A stretch of DNA of 64,000 bases. It comes from Macrocystis pyrifera (Eukaryota > Sar > Phaeophyceae > Laminariales > Laminariaceae). Below, one piece after another: positions 45,011 to 55,074 of this stretch. Position 1 is the stretch's first letter, and each line of letters begins with the position of its first letter. The notes under the pieces are model-generated. The model did not search any database and was not told the DNA's origin. It saw only the letters and a program-made list of their open reading frames with translations. Location: positions 6,583,324 to 6,647,323 of the forward strand of contig JASSKH010000028.1 in assembly GCA_031763025.1 (NCBI GenBank), given 5' to 3'. The translations under genes and the position numbers were made by a program.

Positions 45011-46289
45011 TGGCGGGCGGGGGGGGGGGGTGAATAACGCGTCTGGTCTAGAACAGGGGCTGGTTGCCTCCGTTCGTCCATTTGTTGGTCTTGCTCCGAA
45101 ATCATGGTGGTTTACGTGGCGGCCAGGGGGGTCGGGGGTACGGAAGTGATGAAGGCGGTACTATTATCAGAGACAGTGAGCAGGTCACAGACCATGCGGA
45201 AATGCTGCTATTCCTGTGGTGGTTTCATTCTGAATCCAGTATAGGAGCTGTCCTGACGACGTTCGGTTGTTTACTGCTTCGTTTCGGTTTTTCGTTTTTT
45301 GATCTTGCCTTGTTCTGGTTCACTCAATTTCGCTTTGTCGGTACCTCTTCCCTCTTCCTGTACGTTGTCTGGTTTGCTGGCCGAAGAGAAGCTAATGTTA
45401 GGTGTGTCCGCAACGGGGACGCCCCTTGCCTTTAGCAATTAGTGTTGGTTTTCGACAAGCAATCAATAGCGCCCCACATGTCTGATAGGTCCTGCCCCAA
45501 GTAAAGTGGGCATATTCTTCCTTTCTACGCCTATTTTTTTCCTTCTGGTATGTCCGGAGGGTGGTATGGAGGTTTTCATAGCGGTATGGGCACCCCTCTG
45601 TCATCAGAGACGGTTAAGAAGGTGACAGACCATGGGGCAATGCTCCTGTTCCTATTGTAGTTGCATTCGGAGCCCAATCCGGGCGTTGCACATTTCGGTT
45701 ACCACGCCTTGTTGTTTGCTGCTTTCTGTTGCATCCACGACAAATCTGGTCGGACACCTAAGTTGATCATCTTCATTCACCTCTTTCGTCGACCCCCACA
45801 AAAAAAATATCAGAAGCACAAGCATGGTGACTGAACAAGTCGGCGTGCAAATCAGGTCAATATCATACCAGGTACCAGTACGTAACATCTGAGCAATACA
45901 GTTGCGTATGATACGCCATACACTCTATGCCATACAGTGTATAAATTATTAATAGGAGACCGTGGCTTGACTCCTTGACAAACCGCCCCCCCGCACTAAA
46001 ACCAGTATCTTGAGGCCAAAAGAGGCTTTGGCTCGTCCCAAAAAGACCGGTCTCCTATATTATACCAGGTACCACTCTGTACGGAACTAGAAGTCTATAA
46101 GTACCGTTTAGAAACTAATATGAAGACCAAACGGTCCTCACATTTCCGATCACAGTAGTTGCACCAGGCAACTGGCACCTGGTAGCATGTTTGTCATGCA
46201 CAGTATACTGCAAGTACTACTGTAGTTGACTGTTACGCCCATGTCATGTTGTTACGATATTACGTCTTTATCGAGACTGGAGCTGTGGT
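45011..46289. other. No gene recognised; ~100-bp diverged duplication
   Basis: 45160-45260 and 45595-45695 share TCAGAGAC, CACAGACCATG, GGAAATGCTGCTATTCCTGT (GGCAATGCTCCTGTTCCTAT in the second) and a following CATTC-GA-CCA-TC pattern, a diverged direct duplication. TACCAGGTA at 45866 and 46063. No exon supported. Confidence 0.4.
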
Positions 46290-46415
46290 TTGCACGGTAC
46301 CACAGAGCTTGAACCTTCCTCTCTAGGATGAAGAATCGGCACGGACACCGGGCGTGGCTGGATGTCGACGGGTACAAAGAACGGTTTAATGTGAACAGCA
46401 CACACGCACACACTT
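46290..46415 (+). repeat. Dispersed repeat R1, copy d, 3' part
   Basis: TACCACAGAGCTTGAACC, TCTCTAGGATGAAGAATCGG, GGATGTCGACGGGTACAAAG and GTGAACAGCACACACG correspond to the 3' half of R1. The TA site used by the MITE in copy a is present and empty. Confidence 0.65.
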
Positions 46416-46719
46416 TAAGCCGAAACATGCGAGGAAGCTACCCAATCCAACACCTATGGGACCGGTGTGCCTTTTTCAACACGATTTGTTAGACTCTATA
46501 TTCGTCGCCCACGGTATTGTGTATCGGGAATATTATACTTCAGTAGGAACGATACGAGGTACGATTACGGCTCACATTTTATTTCTCAAAGCTCGATTGT
46601 TGGTCACAGGTGAAACATACAGAGCTTCTTCAAGTGAGGAGGAGCCTCGTAATACTCAGGTACGTACCGATATTACCGTAAAACGCGCCTCTGGCCTGTC
46701 CGGGGAGCGATCGGCCCTC

Positions 46720-46813
46720 AACCCTTTCAAGACTGCAGTCCTGGTTTGGGGACAAACTACTTAAACTTTGAGTGGATGTGCCCAAAAACGGGACTGCAGT
46801 TCTAAAAGGGTTA
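46720..46813. mobile_element. 94-bp foldback element (AACCCTTT...AAAGGGTT)
   Basis: AACCCTTTCAAGACTGCAGTCC at the left and GGACTGCAGTTCTAAAAGGGTT at the right are inverted repeats with few mismatches, enclosing TTTGGGGACAAACTACTTAA. Related pieces occur near 14630 and 36765 (TTTGTCCCC with GGACTGCAG or GGGAATTGCGGTCCC). Non-coding; a MITE-like element is the simplest reading. Confidence 0.6.
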
Positions 46814-47638
46814 GGAGCCGCGCTAAGGCGGCCAATGGAGGGTTGCATTGCACTTTTGAGCCCAAAAGTTTCTCGCTCGAGGGGGCTCCTCAGCTCTCAA
46901 AACTACCCACTACATCGTTGAATCCGATGTGCAATTTTTCAGTATCCCTAAAACAGTCCATGGGGTTTTGTATCGAGGTTATATTTTTTTCTCACAATCG
47001 GTCGTTGGGTGAGGTGTATATGCTTTTGTTGTAGTGTTCCTCAAGTGGGATCTTGAGAAAAAAAGACGCCATATTATCCCTATTAGTTGGCGGAAAGCGC
47101 GAGAGCGTGGGTTAACAACACCCAATGAAAATCGACGAGTAGTGGGAATGCTGAACCTTATGCGACCTGAAAATAAAGGCACATGCCGGGGGGGGGGGGG
47201 AAACGACGACACCTTTGACCACGGCTTTTCGTCCAGAAGCTGGAAAGTAAAAGTGATGATAAAAAAAGAAGATAGAAAAAAAGAAGAAACAAGGTAGAAT
47301 GCATTCATGACCTTCTTACCGCCGTGGGCCTGTGGGACGAGGTAGCAAATATAGTGCGTTTCAGTCGCGGCTTCCGCCAGCCGTTGAGTGAAGCGTACGC
47401 GCGCTGGTGGCCACCGGCCCTGGCGTTGACCCTGCGCCATCTCCGGTGACACAGGATTTTCCACTGTCTGTCCTCTTCGGCAGCCTTCATTGCCACAACC
47501 CACCAGCAGGCGGCAAGCAGCAGGCAGCAAGAGGCAACCAGTTTGCAAACAGCAGACAGAGTCAGTGTTCCAGATAGATGAACATATACAAAGTACCGAT
47601 ATACCAGGTATAATAGTGAACAATGCGAGCGCGGAGCG
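46814..47638. other. No firm gene; possible minus-strand exon near 47320-47420
   Basis: G13 at 47188-47200. On the minus strand 47420-47320 reads RFTQRLAEAATETHYICYLV and PQAHGGKK before a lysine-rich break, which has ordinary codon composition, but I find no supporting neighbour exon. Confidence 0.25.
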
Positions 47639-47642
47639 CCAG

Positions 47643-47918
47643 TGTTATGATACTGCCTTGAATGAGACTGAAAGCCCGGAAATTACCTGGGTTCAAGTAT
47701 TGGGATGGTATTTGTAGTACTTGGGAGGCGTTTCGTAGATGAAAAACCAGGGGTTTTCCCAGCGAGGCACGAGCTCGCTCTTAGTCTCCGCGAGCACGAA
47801 AGGAATAAAGCTGCTCTCTTGTTATCTCTGAGCAAACAACACGCGTGAGTACCAACGATTACCGACTTAATAGGCAAACCTGTCCAGGGTACAAAGTGTC
47901 CCGACCTTGATCTTAACA
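47643..47918 (+). repeat. 5' LTR
   Basis: 276 bp, starting TGTTATGATACTGCC and ending GATCTTAACA, i.e. TG...CA termini. It aligns with 54808-55070 over its whole length (shared AAAGCCCGG, AATTACCTGGGTTCAAGT, AGCGAGGCACGAGCTCGCTC, ACCGACTTAATAG and GTGTCCCGACCTTGATCTTA). It should hold the promoter; no TATA box is evident. Confidence 0.92.
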
Positions 47919-47920
47919 AG

Positions 47921-47938
47921 TGGCGTCGTTGTCAAGGC
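47921..47938 (+). promoter_or_regulatory. Candidate tRNA primer-binding site
   Basis: TGGCGTCGTTGTCAAGGC starts two bases after the LTR. Beginning with TGG, it could pair with the CCA end of a tRNA primer. The tRNA is not identified. Confidence 0.45.
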
Positions 47939-47957
47939 CTCCGCATCTGATATTCTC

Positions 47958-49362
47958 ATGATGTGCAACGATGGCAGCCATGAAGGCCTTAGTTCTACCG
48001 ATTGGACCCTCGGTTGGGAGTACCCCCTCCAGAAATCCTTCGCTTGTGCCATCACGCCTGACAAGCCCACGACCGCCCCCGTTACTACCTTGATGGATGA
48101 TTTTTTTGGACAGGTGTCGTGCGCCCTCGCAGCCGGAGCGACGGGACCGGAGGCGTTCACTCTCCTCCTGAGGTTACTGAGCAACCACTTCGACCGCACC
48201 GACACGGGGGGCAGCTACACCAAGTTGCATAATTTTGGCGTGCCTAGAGGGATCCCCTTTTGCGATTTTAGCCGTGCATTTCGAGGGGTGGTATCGGCAG
48301 CGACGGGGACTGAGTGTGTTTTGGCATCGGGGGTGGAGGTTGTTTTGGAGGTGGTTCGGATAGCAGTTAACGAGCAGTACCCCAGGTTGATGCCCACGCT
48401 GTACCCGGAAGTTTTAGCTACGGAATCAAAGTCATTCGGCACTTTCGGACGCCATGTGGTTGGCTTTGGAGACTTTCGCGAATAATAAGACACCTGCCAT
48501 CAACGGCGAAAAATATTTTTTTTGGCCTGCTTCTTCGACGGGTGTGCGGTCATCCGCCCCGTCGGGGCCCCGGCCCGCCAGTAACGGTCGTGGCCAGGGC
48601 CGGACGCTTCCCCAGCCGCCTTCATGGCAGACCGGGTCGCGCAATAATCGGCTTGTCATGAATGTGAACAAATTCATCCCTGACTGCCTCGACCCGTGGC
48701 TTGACACCTCTTCCAACTACTGGCCCCTAGAAGAACACCACTACGCTGAAGTTCACGCTGTCTGCATGTCCATCCACACCGAGGATCCTCCCCTCAGGAG
48801 CGGCCTACATTTATCGTCCGCTCGCGCGGCCGCTCTCAGCAAAAACCGAGGTCACTGCTTGAACAGCCACGAAGACCCACACTCCCTCAGACAGTGTAGA
48901 CACCCCTTTCAAAAACTTAGCGGCATTTTGAACCCCGACCTCGGAACGCTCGGCGACGACGGCGAGGCGTTCCACCGTTGGCAAGAACGCATGATCAGAC
49001 ACCGCCGCGAGCACGAATCACGACCGAACAAACACAACCAGAAGAAACAAAAGCGTCGTTCCGGCCACTCGGGCAGCACCACGGCCAAGGTCAACAGCAC
49101 AGACAAGGTGACGACCACAGCACACAAGCGGAACGAGGACACCAACAGTCTCACTCCGGCCATCACGGTGGTGGCTCGACCGCCCCTGCCTTATCCGCCC
49201 CAGCTCTCGCCTCGGGGATTTCCTACGGTGCTTCGCATAACTCGGGCGGAAACCGGAACGGACGCAAGCCAGGCACCTTCCGCGCTGGTAGCTGACAGGT
49301 CGACGGCGGTTCGGCCCCTCCTGCCCGTCTGCCGCCAGCATTGCCGGGAGAAAAAACATTGA
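47958..49362 (+). pseudogene. gag: Gag-like polyprotein with altered zinc knuckle
   Basis: The first ATG in frame after the LTR is at 47958. The frame reads TPDKPTTAPVTTLMDDFFGQ, TGPEAFTLLLRLLSNHFDRT and VAVNEQYPRL-like helical sequence, and shifts near 48450 into a second open stretch (48454-49362). That one contains KFIPDCLDPWLD, SGLHLSSARAAALSKNRGHC and NSHEDPHSLRQCRHPF, then a Lys/Arg/His-rich tail. The knuckle C-LN-S-HEDP-H-SLRQ-C matches CX2CX4HX4C except that the second Cys is Ser (codon 48865-48867). Gag would form the particle and bind RNA. Assignment rests on position and the knuckle; the capsid part has no motif I recognise. Confidence 0.6.
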
Positions 49363-50350
49363 TTTCACAAGACACTCGCGTCCCAGGCTCGTTCAGCGCT
49401 CAGCGCCAACCTGCCCCGCTCTCGCCCCGCGCGTTGCCCCGTACTTCGGACCGACGCAGCGACTCAGCCCCTCTGGCTTCACCAGGGATCCTCCTGGCGC
49501 CTTCCACGGCATCGGGAGCCCGCGCCCCAAACGCCGCTCCCCCCAACCTGGGCGAGAGCAGGCGCGTCAAAAGCCGTCCTCTCGAACGACGCACCGCGCA
49601 GCACCACGAGTGTCGCGCCGGCGCGTCGTTTTTTTCAGCAAAGGTGTCCCCCTCCTTCACCTCCCGGCCATGCGGTGGCGGTCGGTTTGAGGTGCGGGAA
49701 GGCCCACACCGAAACCCCGATATCTCGGTTGAAGCTCGATTTGGTGTTCCTCGCAATAACGGTGGCCGCTGCACCTTTTTTCCTATCAAAGAGAAGTAAA
49801 CAAGATTAGCTACCTCGTCCCCCATCTCCACCAGGTCTACAGGACGGAAACCCTCTCCGGTGGACCCTTTGTTGCCCCTCACCCGAGCACCGTTCTTGAA
49901 GCCGTCTATAGGGTCTTCCGGCCCTCTTTCGTCTTCGCGCACGCCACTCCACGTGCGCAGCGCTCCTTCGGCTCCAGTGGAACAGGAGAAACCTGACACT
50001 GCCCGTCGAGCCTATGGTGACTCCACGGCCTCCGGTCAGATCAGCCGGACAGCATACCCATTCAATTCGGAAGAATCGCAGCTCTCGTCAAGCAGAACAG
50101 GCTCAGAGCCCTCTTCCCCCTTTGGTCTAGGACAGAGATCATAGGGCGCAGTAAGAGAACCTTCTGGCGATTTTTTGCCTACGGGAAATAGTGACACAGA
50201 GCCAGTATACGTGGAACCGGACTCGCCTCGTGCACCAGGGGCTCAGTGTTCTCAGAGAAGTACACCCCCCCACACACACACACCGCAGCTGCGGCCACCG
50301 ACGACTCGGCACCGTCGGTCTTTGACTCTACTCTCAAGTATTCAACAGAG
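49363..50350 (+). other. Low-complexity linker between gag and NADAR
   Basis: Pro/Ser/Arg-rich open pieces in alternating frames (PRTSDRRSDSAPLASPG, SSGPLSSSRTPLHVRSAPSA). They would fit a disordered linker of a polyprotein, broken by frameshifts. No domain recognised. Confidence 0.4.
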
Positions 50351-50860
50351 CGGGTGGTACTGTTCTGGCAGCCCCCCTTCTATTTTTCGCAGTGATCCCC
50401 CTTGCCTTTCGTCGTTGACGATGTGACATATTCCTGCGCGGAGCGGTTTATGATGGCTGAAAAGGCTCGCATTTTTCAGGACCACGACGCAGCGGCGCGG
50501 AGTATGGCCTCGCCAGACCCTCGCGAGCACAAACGCCTCGGTCGAGGCGTGTTTCACTTCGATTGCGCTATCTTGGACCGCGCTCGGGAAGACGCCGTCC
50601 TTATTTTAGTCAAAATCACGCAGAACCCGGCTATGAAGCAGCACCTATTGAGCACTGGCACCAAACGTTTGGCTGAAGCCAGCCCTTTCAACCCCGTGTC
50701 CGGCATAGGTCTCCGGGCAGACGACCCCGAGGATCGAGACCCCTCTCAGTCGCGAGGGAAAATTTTGCTTGGGAAGCTCTTTCCGCCGTTCGCGACACCC
50801 TCCGCACAAGTGAGGCCAGGTTGGCACACCCCGCCTCCTTTCATCAATTTTGCACTCTGA
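50351..50860 (+). pseudogene. NADAR (YbiA-like, DUF1768) domain inside the retrotransposon
   Basis: NADAR proteins act on ADP-ribose-type nucleotides; bacterial YbiA is an N-glycosidase of riboflavin intermediates. Reading from 50351: RVVLFWQPPFYFSQ, a TGA at 50393, then SPLPFVVDDVTYSCAERFMM, AEKARIFQDHDAAARSM, HKRLGRGVFHFDCAILDRAR, QNPAMKQHLLSTGTKRLAEA, SPFNPVSGIGLRADDP and RGKILLGKLF. This follows the family pattern closely: FW...S.WSP.PF, Y.CAEQFMM.EKA, K.LGR, QNP.MK..LL.TG...L.EA, WGIGL, W.GKNLLGK. Conserved Trp positions are changed to a stop, Leu, Ser and Ser, so this copy is not functional. It lies between gag and protease in the same orientation, which suggests a former part of the polyprotein. 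The identification is by motif only but the order of motifs is complete. Confidence 0.8.
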
Positions 50861-51029
50861 CCACGCCTGACAGAATTCATGAGATTTCACCAGCGCCGCC
50901 CCGCCCGTTGGCCGTGGCTCGCGCATGCCCAGGTCCTCCCTTGGAGTTGTCGACCTGTTCTTCTGACACGCCCGCTGATCACAGCCCCGAGATTTTGGCT
51001 GTCGCCCCTAGTGTCGACCCCTCCCTCGC

Positions 51030-51335
51030 GCTGCCAGAACACGGCCCCTGCCTCGTCGGGGGCATCATTACTCTCGACGACGCCTCTTCGACAGCTAAAA
51101 TCACGATTCACAGCGGGGCTGGCGTTTTTTTTTTACACCTTTTGGTTGCGTGGCGCTTCTTGACACTGGCTCCCCACAGACTTTCATCCGAGCCTGCGGG
51201 CTTCGCACTCGCTCTTCGCCGACCCCTGGTGTCGGTTTGAGTGGGCTAATGCCCCACACCGAAAGTGCCGTCTTGGGTCGGCTGCCTTTCACCTCTTGGA
51301 TTTTCGCAATTTTCGCGCACATGGGCCACGTATGA
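51030..51335 (+). pseudogene. Retrotransposon aspartic protease
   Basis: The active-site motif ALLDTGSPQTFI lies at 51153-51188 (catalytic Asp codon 51162-51164). The preceding strand (PCLVGGIITLDDASSTAKIT) is in another frame, with the change at a T9 run near 51125. Retroviral-type proteases cut the polyprotein as dimers. The downstream half is not clearly conserved (GVGLSGLMPHTESAVLGRLP). Confidence 0.7.
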
Positions 51336-51339
51336 GGAT

Positions 51340-52035
51340 TGATGACCTCTCTGCTCCTTCGGGGAGATTCGTCGCTCGTGTATCTGCTTCCGTCGCCACC
51401 GTCGATCGCCGTCCTGGCTTGAGGGTTTTTTCACCCGCCACCAACTCCGCGTTCGCTTCGGTTTTTGTCGTACCCTCCGGAGGCGACCAGGGCTCTGCAG
51501 AAGCCCTCGCTGCAGCGATGATTGTCGCCCAGTGCGCTCCTCTCCCGATGAGCACTTTACAGGCGGAAGATTCCGCCGTGATCGCTGATCCGGCCGCGTC
51601 TACCCCTTCGCCGCCTGGCAACCCAGCGCCTCTGCACGTCTTGTCGCCTTCAAGCCGCATCTCCACTCGGACGCGCCGACGAACAGCCGCTGCCGCTGGC
51701 ACCGTGCCGCCTGCTGTTGATTATGGCTTCGGGCCCGGCGGGCCTCTAGACCATCCGTCTGGCGTCCTATCACCCCGCCGCGAGCCCCACGGCCGCGACC
51801 GCCCGCACCGGTCGCTATGGCCCCGGCTCCTACCGCCTCGTCGATCTCGAGGGTACCCATCCCGTCCGACCGCGACCGCGCGGAGCCCGTGGGAACTCCT
51901 CTTTTACGGCTTCCGCCGCCAACTGACGCACCACCCGTCACCACGACCGACTTGGACGCCCTCGACGCAGCTGCCGAACTTCAGTTCGGTGATTCCGCAG
52001 CGCGCTATTCGCATGCCGACTGGGCTCGGGAATAA
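51340..52035 (+). other. Junction where RT and RNase H are missing
   Basis: An Ala/Pro/Ser-rich open frame (51296-52075) without any reverse transcriptase motif. From about 51860 it matches the left copy (LRLPPPTDAPPVTTTDLDAL, GDSAARYSHADWARE), a stretch that normally precedes integrase. The loss therefore lies upstream of 51860. Confidence 0.6.
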
Positions 52036-53530
52036 CAGGCCGAGCCCGGGTGCAACGCCGCCATGCGCTACATAACCCTTGGCCGGCCGGAAGTTTTTTC
52101 CCGCCCACTTTTTGTCGGGTTTCCCTTCCCACCAGCGCCCTCCCTTTTCGGAGGTTTAGGACCTGGCTAACAAAGGCCGCTTGCACACCACCGACGCGGG
52201 CACCGTTCTACTCGATCGACAGCCGTCCTTCCCCCTTGCGTCGGACACGCAACGCCCGGTGGGTCGTACGGCCTGTTTATTGAACGACGAGCCTATACGC
52301 ATTTATGCGCCGCTGTTCATGCGCCCGTGGGTCATGCAGGCTTGCCATTCCACAGCTTCCTGCCACCTAGGAACCGCGCGCACCCTACGCATGCTCGAAC
52401 GCTTCTACTGGTGGATCGGTATGAGCATCTGCACCAGGTGGTGGTTGAGCAACTGCTTGAAGTGCCAAGCACGGAAAACGTCGCGGCCGACGGTCCGGTG
52501 GCCCACCATCACGTTGTCTTTGTCAGAAGGACCCGGCATTGCCGTCAGCATCGACTATTTTGGTCCTCTCCCGGTGACGGCCCGAGGAAATACCTGCATC
52601 TTGCTTTTCACTGATCGTTTCAGCTGCCGAGCCGACATGTACGCCGTCACAGAGGCAGAGTTCACCGCTGAGGGCACGGCTGACATTCTCATCAACCGAT
52701 ATATTCCCCTCTGGGGGTGCCCGCGCAACATCCTCTCAGACAGCGGCCTCCAGTTCTGCTCCAACCTTTTGCACGCCGTTTATCAGCTTCTCAGGCTTCG
52801 AAAAATTGCCGCCAGCTCTTACCACCCAAGCACCAACGGCGAGGTGGAACGTGTAAACCACACGATGGCCCAGATGCTGGCAATGGTCGTCAACGAGCTC
52901 TAAAACAACTTGGATGAACAGCCTCCTCATGTCAAATTTGCGTACAACAATTCCGTCAGCGCCGTCACGGGTTTGGCTGCCAACAAGGTCCATATGGGTC
53001 GGCTGCCACGCCTCCCTCTCACGAGTTTCGAGCGTGCTGGAGTCGCCGGCCACCAGAGTTTGGTCCGCGACCACCTCGGCTACTGCGACGTGGCGACGGA
53101 CCGCCAGCAGCCTGAGTACGATATCGTTCGCGAACACCACGCTCTCACAGTTGCTCGCGTGAACCACCGCAACTTCGCCCTCTCTGATGCTCTGCGTCCA
53201 GTCCCCAAATTTGACGTTGGCGGCTGGGCGTGGGTGTACAATACGGCGGCCACCATCCGCCAGGGCGCGAAACCAGACACGGACGCCAAGGTCCTCAAGG
53301 CCAAACTCTCACTCAACTGGACGGGTCCCTACAAAGTTCTCGCAGTTGGCCCCTGCTCCGAAAGGACACCCCGGATGGATCTCCTCTCGAAGCAAAGCTC
53401 CTGTATTTGGATCTTCCTTCCGATATGCCCGGCGCTGACGCTCGCCGGCGCGTATCAGTTCAACGCTGCAAGCTCTGTGCCAACCCCCACGACCGTGTCG
53501 ACATGCCGAAGTATTTGCCGGCGGGGTTGA
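52036..53530 (+). pseudogene. pol: Integrase with DD35E core and GPY/F module
   Basis: Zinc domain: ACHSTASCHLGTARTLRML then WLSNCLKCQARK (HHCC). Core: VSIDYFGPLP (first Asp codon 52553-52555), NILSDSGLQFCSN (second Asp 52739-52741), GEVERVNHTMAQ (Glu 52847-52849), exactly 35 residues between the second Asp and the Glu. A TAA at 52901 interrupts it where the left copy has Gln. Then DEQPPHVKFAYNNS, REHHALTVARVNHRN and LSLNWTGPYKVLAVGP, the GPY/F module of Ty3/gypsy integrases. After this the frame changes again, with a Cys/His linker (RCKLCANPHDRVDMPKYLPA). Catalytic residues intact, reading frame broken. Confidence 0.88.
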
Positions 53531-53611
53531 CGCAATACGTGCTCAACAACTTCTCCAACAAAACCCCCCGTTCCATGCCACCCAGGACGACGTCTCGACC
53601 CCTCTTCAACG

Positions 53612-53772
53612 ACTCGAAGTGGAAAATATTACCGGACACCAATCGGTTAGAGGTCGAGGTGGCGTCATCGCGATGATGTACGAGACGCACTGGACAGGAC
53701 TATCCCGTCCATCCTGGGAACGGGAAGTGGACCTTCAGCTTTTTCGCCACGAAATTTTGGGCTACTGGGCCG
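53612..53772 (+). pseudogene. Chromodomain at the integrase C-terminus
   Basis: RLEVEVASSR is cut by a frame change; the adjoining frame gives ENITGHQSVRGRGG, then IAMMYETHWTGLSRPSWERE and VDLQLFRHEILGYW. This follows the chromodomain pattern of Ty3/gypsy chromoviruses: EVEKIxxH, VxWKGL, WExExDL, IxxYW. Chromodomains in integrases guide insertion to marked chromatin. The left copy keeps its first residues in frame (QRLEVEKTTGHQSV). Confidence 0.75.
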
Positions 53773-54206
53773 GAACCCCGAACCAGCACCGCCTAACCAA
53801 CCGCCTGTACCGCCGAATGAGAATCGGCGCGGCACAACTGGAGCTTTCTCGGAAAAACGGCGAGCGGTTTCTGGCACTCGACTATGGCTGCGTATCGCAC
53901 GCCGATTGGCTTTGCCGATACTGCAACACTGTGTTTCCCAACGGGGCCCACTTTTGGTGCAAGGGCGACGAGGGTCTGTGGTGGCTCGGGAAAATCAGAG
54001 CGACTACGCCAACGGATGGAGTATATTTGGTTCGATTTTCAACGACCCGGGACCGTTTTAGCTTCCTCGTTCTCCGGCGCGCTACGCGACTTCGACGAGA
54101 GCTGCACGAAGTTCTAGGGTGTCTGCAAATTCACTTGGCTAGCGCGTGTGCACAGGGGGTCCAGCGTAACGTAGATGAAGCTCGAGGCGCCACCATGGAT
54201 AGCTGA
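53773..54206 (+). pseudogene. C-terminal Tudor-like tail
   Basis: After the chromodomain come RMRIGAAQLELSRKNGERFL, GAHFWCKGDEGLWWLGKIRA and TDGVYLVRF; the best continuation is in another frame (NDPGPF, a stop, then LPRSPARYATST). WLGKI...DGxYxVRFxxDPGP resembles the barrel of Tudor/Agenet-type readers. If right, the element carried two reader-like modules after its integrase. Inference from pattern only. Confidence 0.45.
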
Positions 54207-54807
54207 CTTTCGCTTCTCGGTTGCACTCAATACTTTTTTTTCTTGTCGTTTTCCCGGACTTTGGGGGGTGGTTTTTCTACTTCTTCACGTTTTCCGAGTT
54301 TTCGGGTCGGGGGATTTTCTGCTCGGTGTGTTTCTGGTTTATTTTTCTTGGGGTGGGTTGGGGATGTTTTTGGCGTTTTTTGTCCAGCTTGCCCCCCCGC
54401 TCAGTATCGGGGCTGGTCTGGGTAATCGGGCCACTCATTTGTGGCACAGGACACGTTTCCAGAACTGTGGGCTGGGTTTGGGTGGTGCTTGGCGTATTCC
54501 ATGTTATTTTTCTTCTCGTTTTGGGATTCACTTTTCGCTTTTCCATGAAACTTCCTCGGCCTCCCCCCCGTTGCGGGTGGCATGGCGATGGCTGTTGTTG
54601 ACGATTTGTTCCTGCCCATTAGGGCTAGGCCTTTCTTTCTTTCTTTCTTTCTTTTGAAGTACCTTGTCGGCTTCGTTGCCTCGCCGTTCAGAGGTGTGGG
54701 AGTGGGTTTTGAGGAGCCGCATGTTCGACTCATGTTTTAGTTCGTTGAATCGGGGTTTCTACGAATTTCCCATAGTTCTGCATATACTGCTCATCAGAGT
54801 GCGCTAG
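54207..54807 (+). other. Non-coding 3' region of the retrotransposon
   Basis: T/G-rich DNA (GGGGATTTTCTGCTCGG, GGGGTGGGTTGGGGATG) and a TTTC microsatellite at 54628-54652. No domain. I do not see a clear purine tract directly before the 3' LTR; the preceding bases are TCATCAGAGTGCGCTAG. Confidence 0.5.
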
Positions 54808-55070
54808 TGCTACGATACTGCCTCGAATGAAGCTGAAAGCCCGGTAATTACCTGGGTTCAAGTGTTGGGATCGTATTTATAGTACGTTTTGTAGATGGAA
54901 CACTAGGGGTTTTCCTAGCGAGGCACGAGCTCGCTCTCTCCGCGTGCACGAAAGGAAAAACGCTACCCTTCTTTTATCTCTAAGCAAACTACACACGTGA
55001 GTACCAACGAGTACCGACTTAATAGCCAAAACAGTCCAGGGATACAAGTGTCCCGACCTTGATCTTAACA
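54808..55070 (+). repeat. 3' LTR
   Basis: 263 bp, TGCTACGATACTGCC to GATCTTAACA. It differs from the 5' LTR by many substitutions and a few small deletions (for example 9 bp after TTTATAGTA). CCAG follows it, matching the CCAG before the 5' LTR. Confidence 0.92.
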
Positions 55071-55074
55071 CCAG

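Larger units (their letters stand above)
47639..55074 (+). mobile_element. Ty3/gypsy chromodomain LTR retrotransposon carrying a NADAR domain
   Basis: Bounded by LTRs at 47643-47918 and 54808-55070 and by the 4-bp direct repeat CCAG (47639-47642 and 55071-55074). Order inside: gag-like region with a zinc knuckle, a low-complexity linker, a NADAR domain, aspartic protease, integrase with zinc domain, DD35E core and GPY/F module, chromodomain, Tudor-like tail, then about 600 bp without coding sense. Reverse transcriptase and RNase H, expected between protease and integrase, are missing: only about 700 bp remain there and no YxDD box is seen. Stops and frameshifts throughout, and LTRs that differ at roughly one base in eight to ten by eye, mean an old, inactive insertion. 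A purine tract before the 3' LTR is not obvious. Confidence 0.9.
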
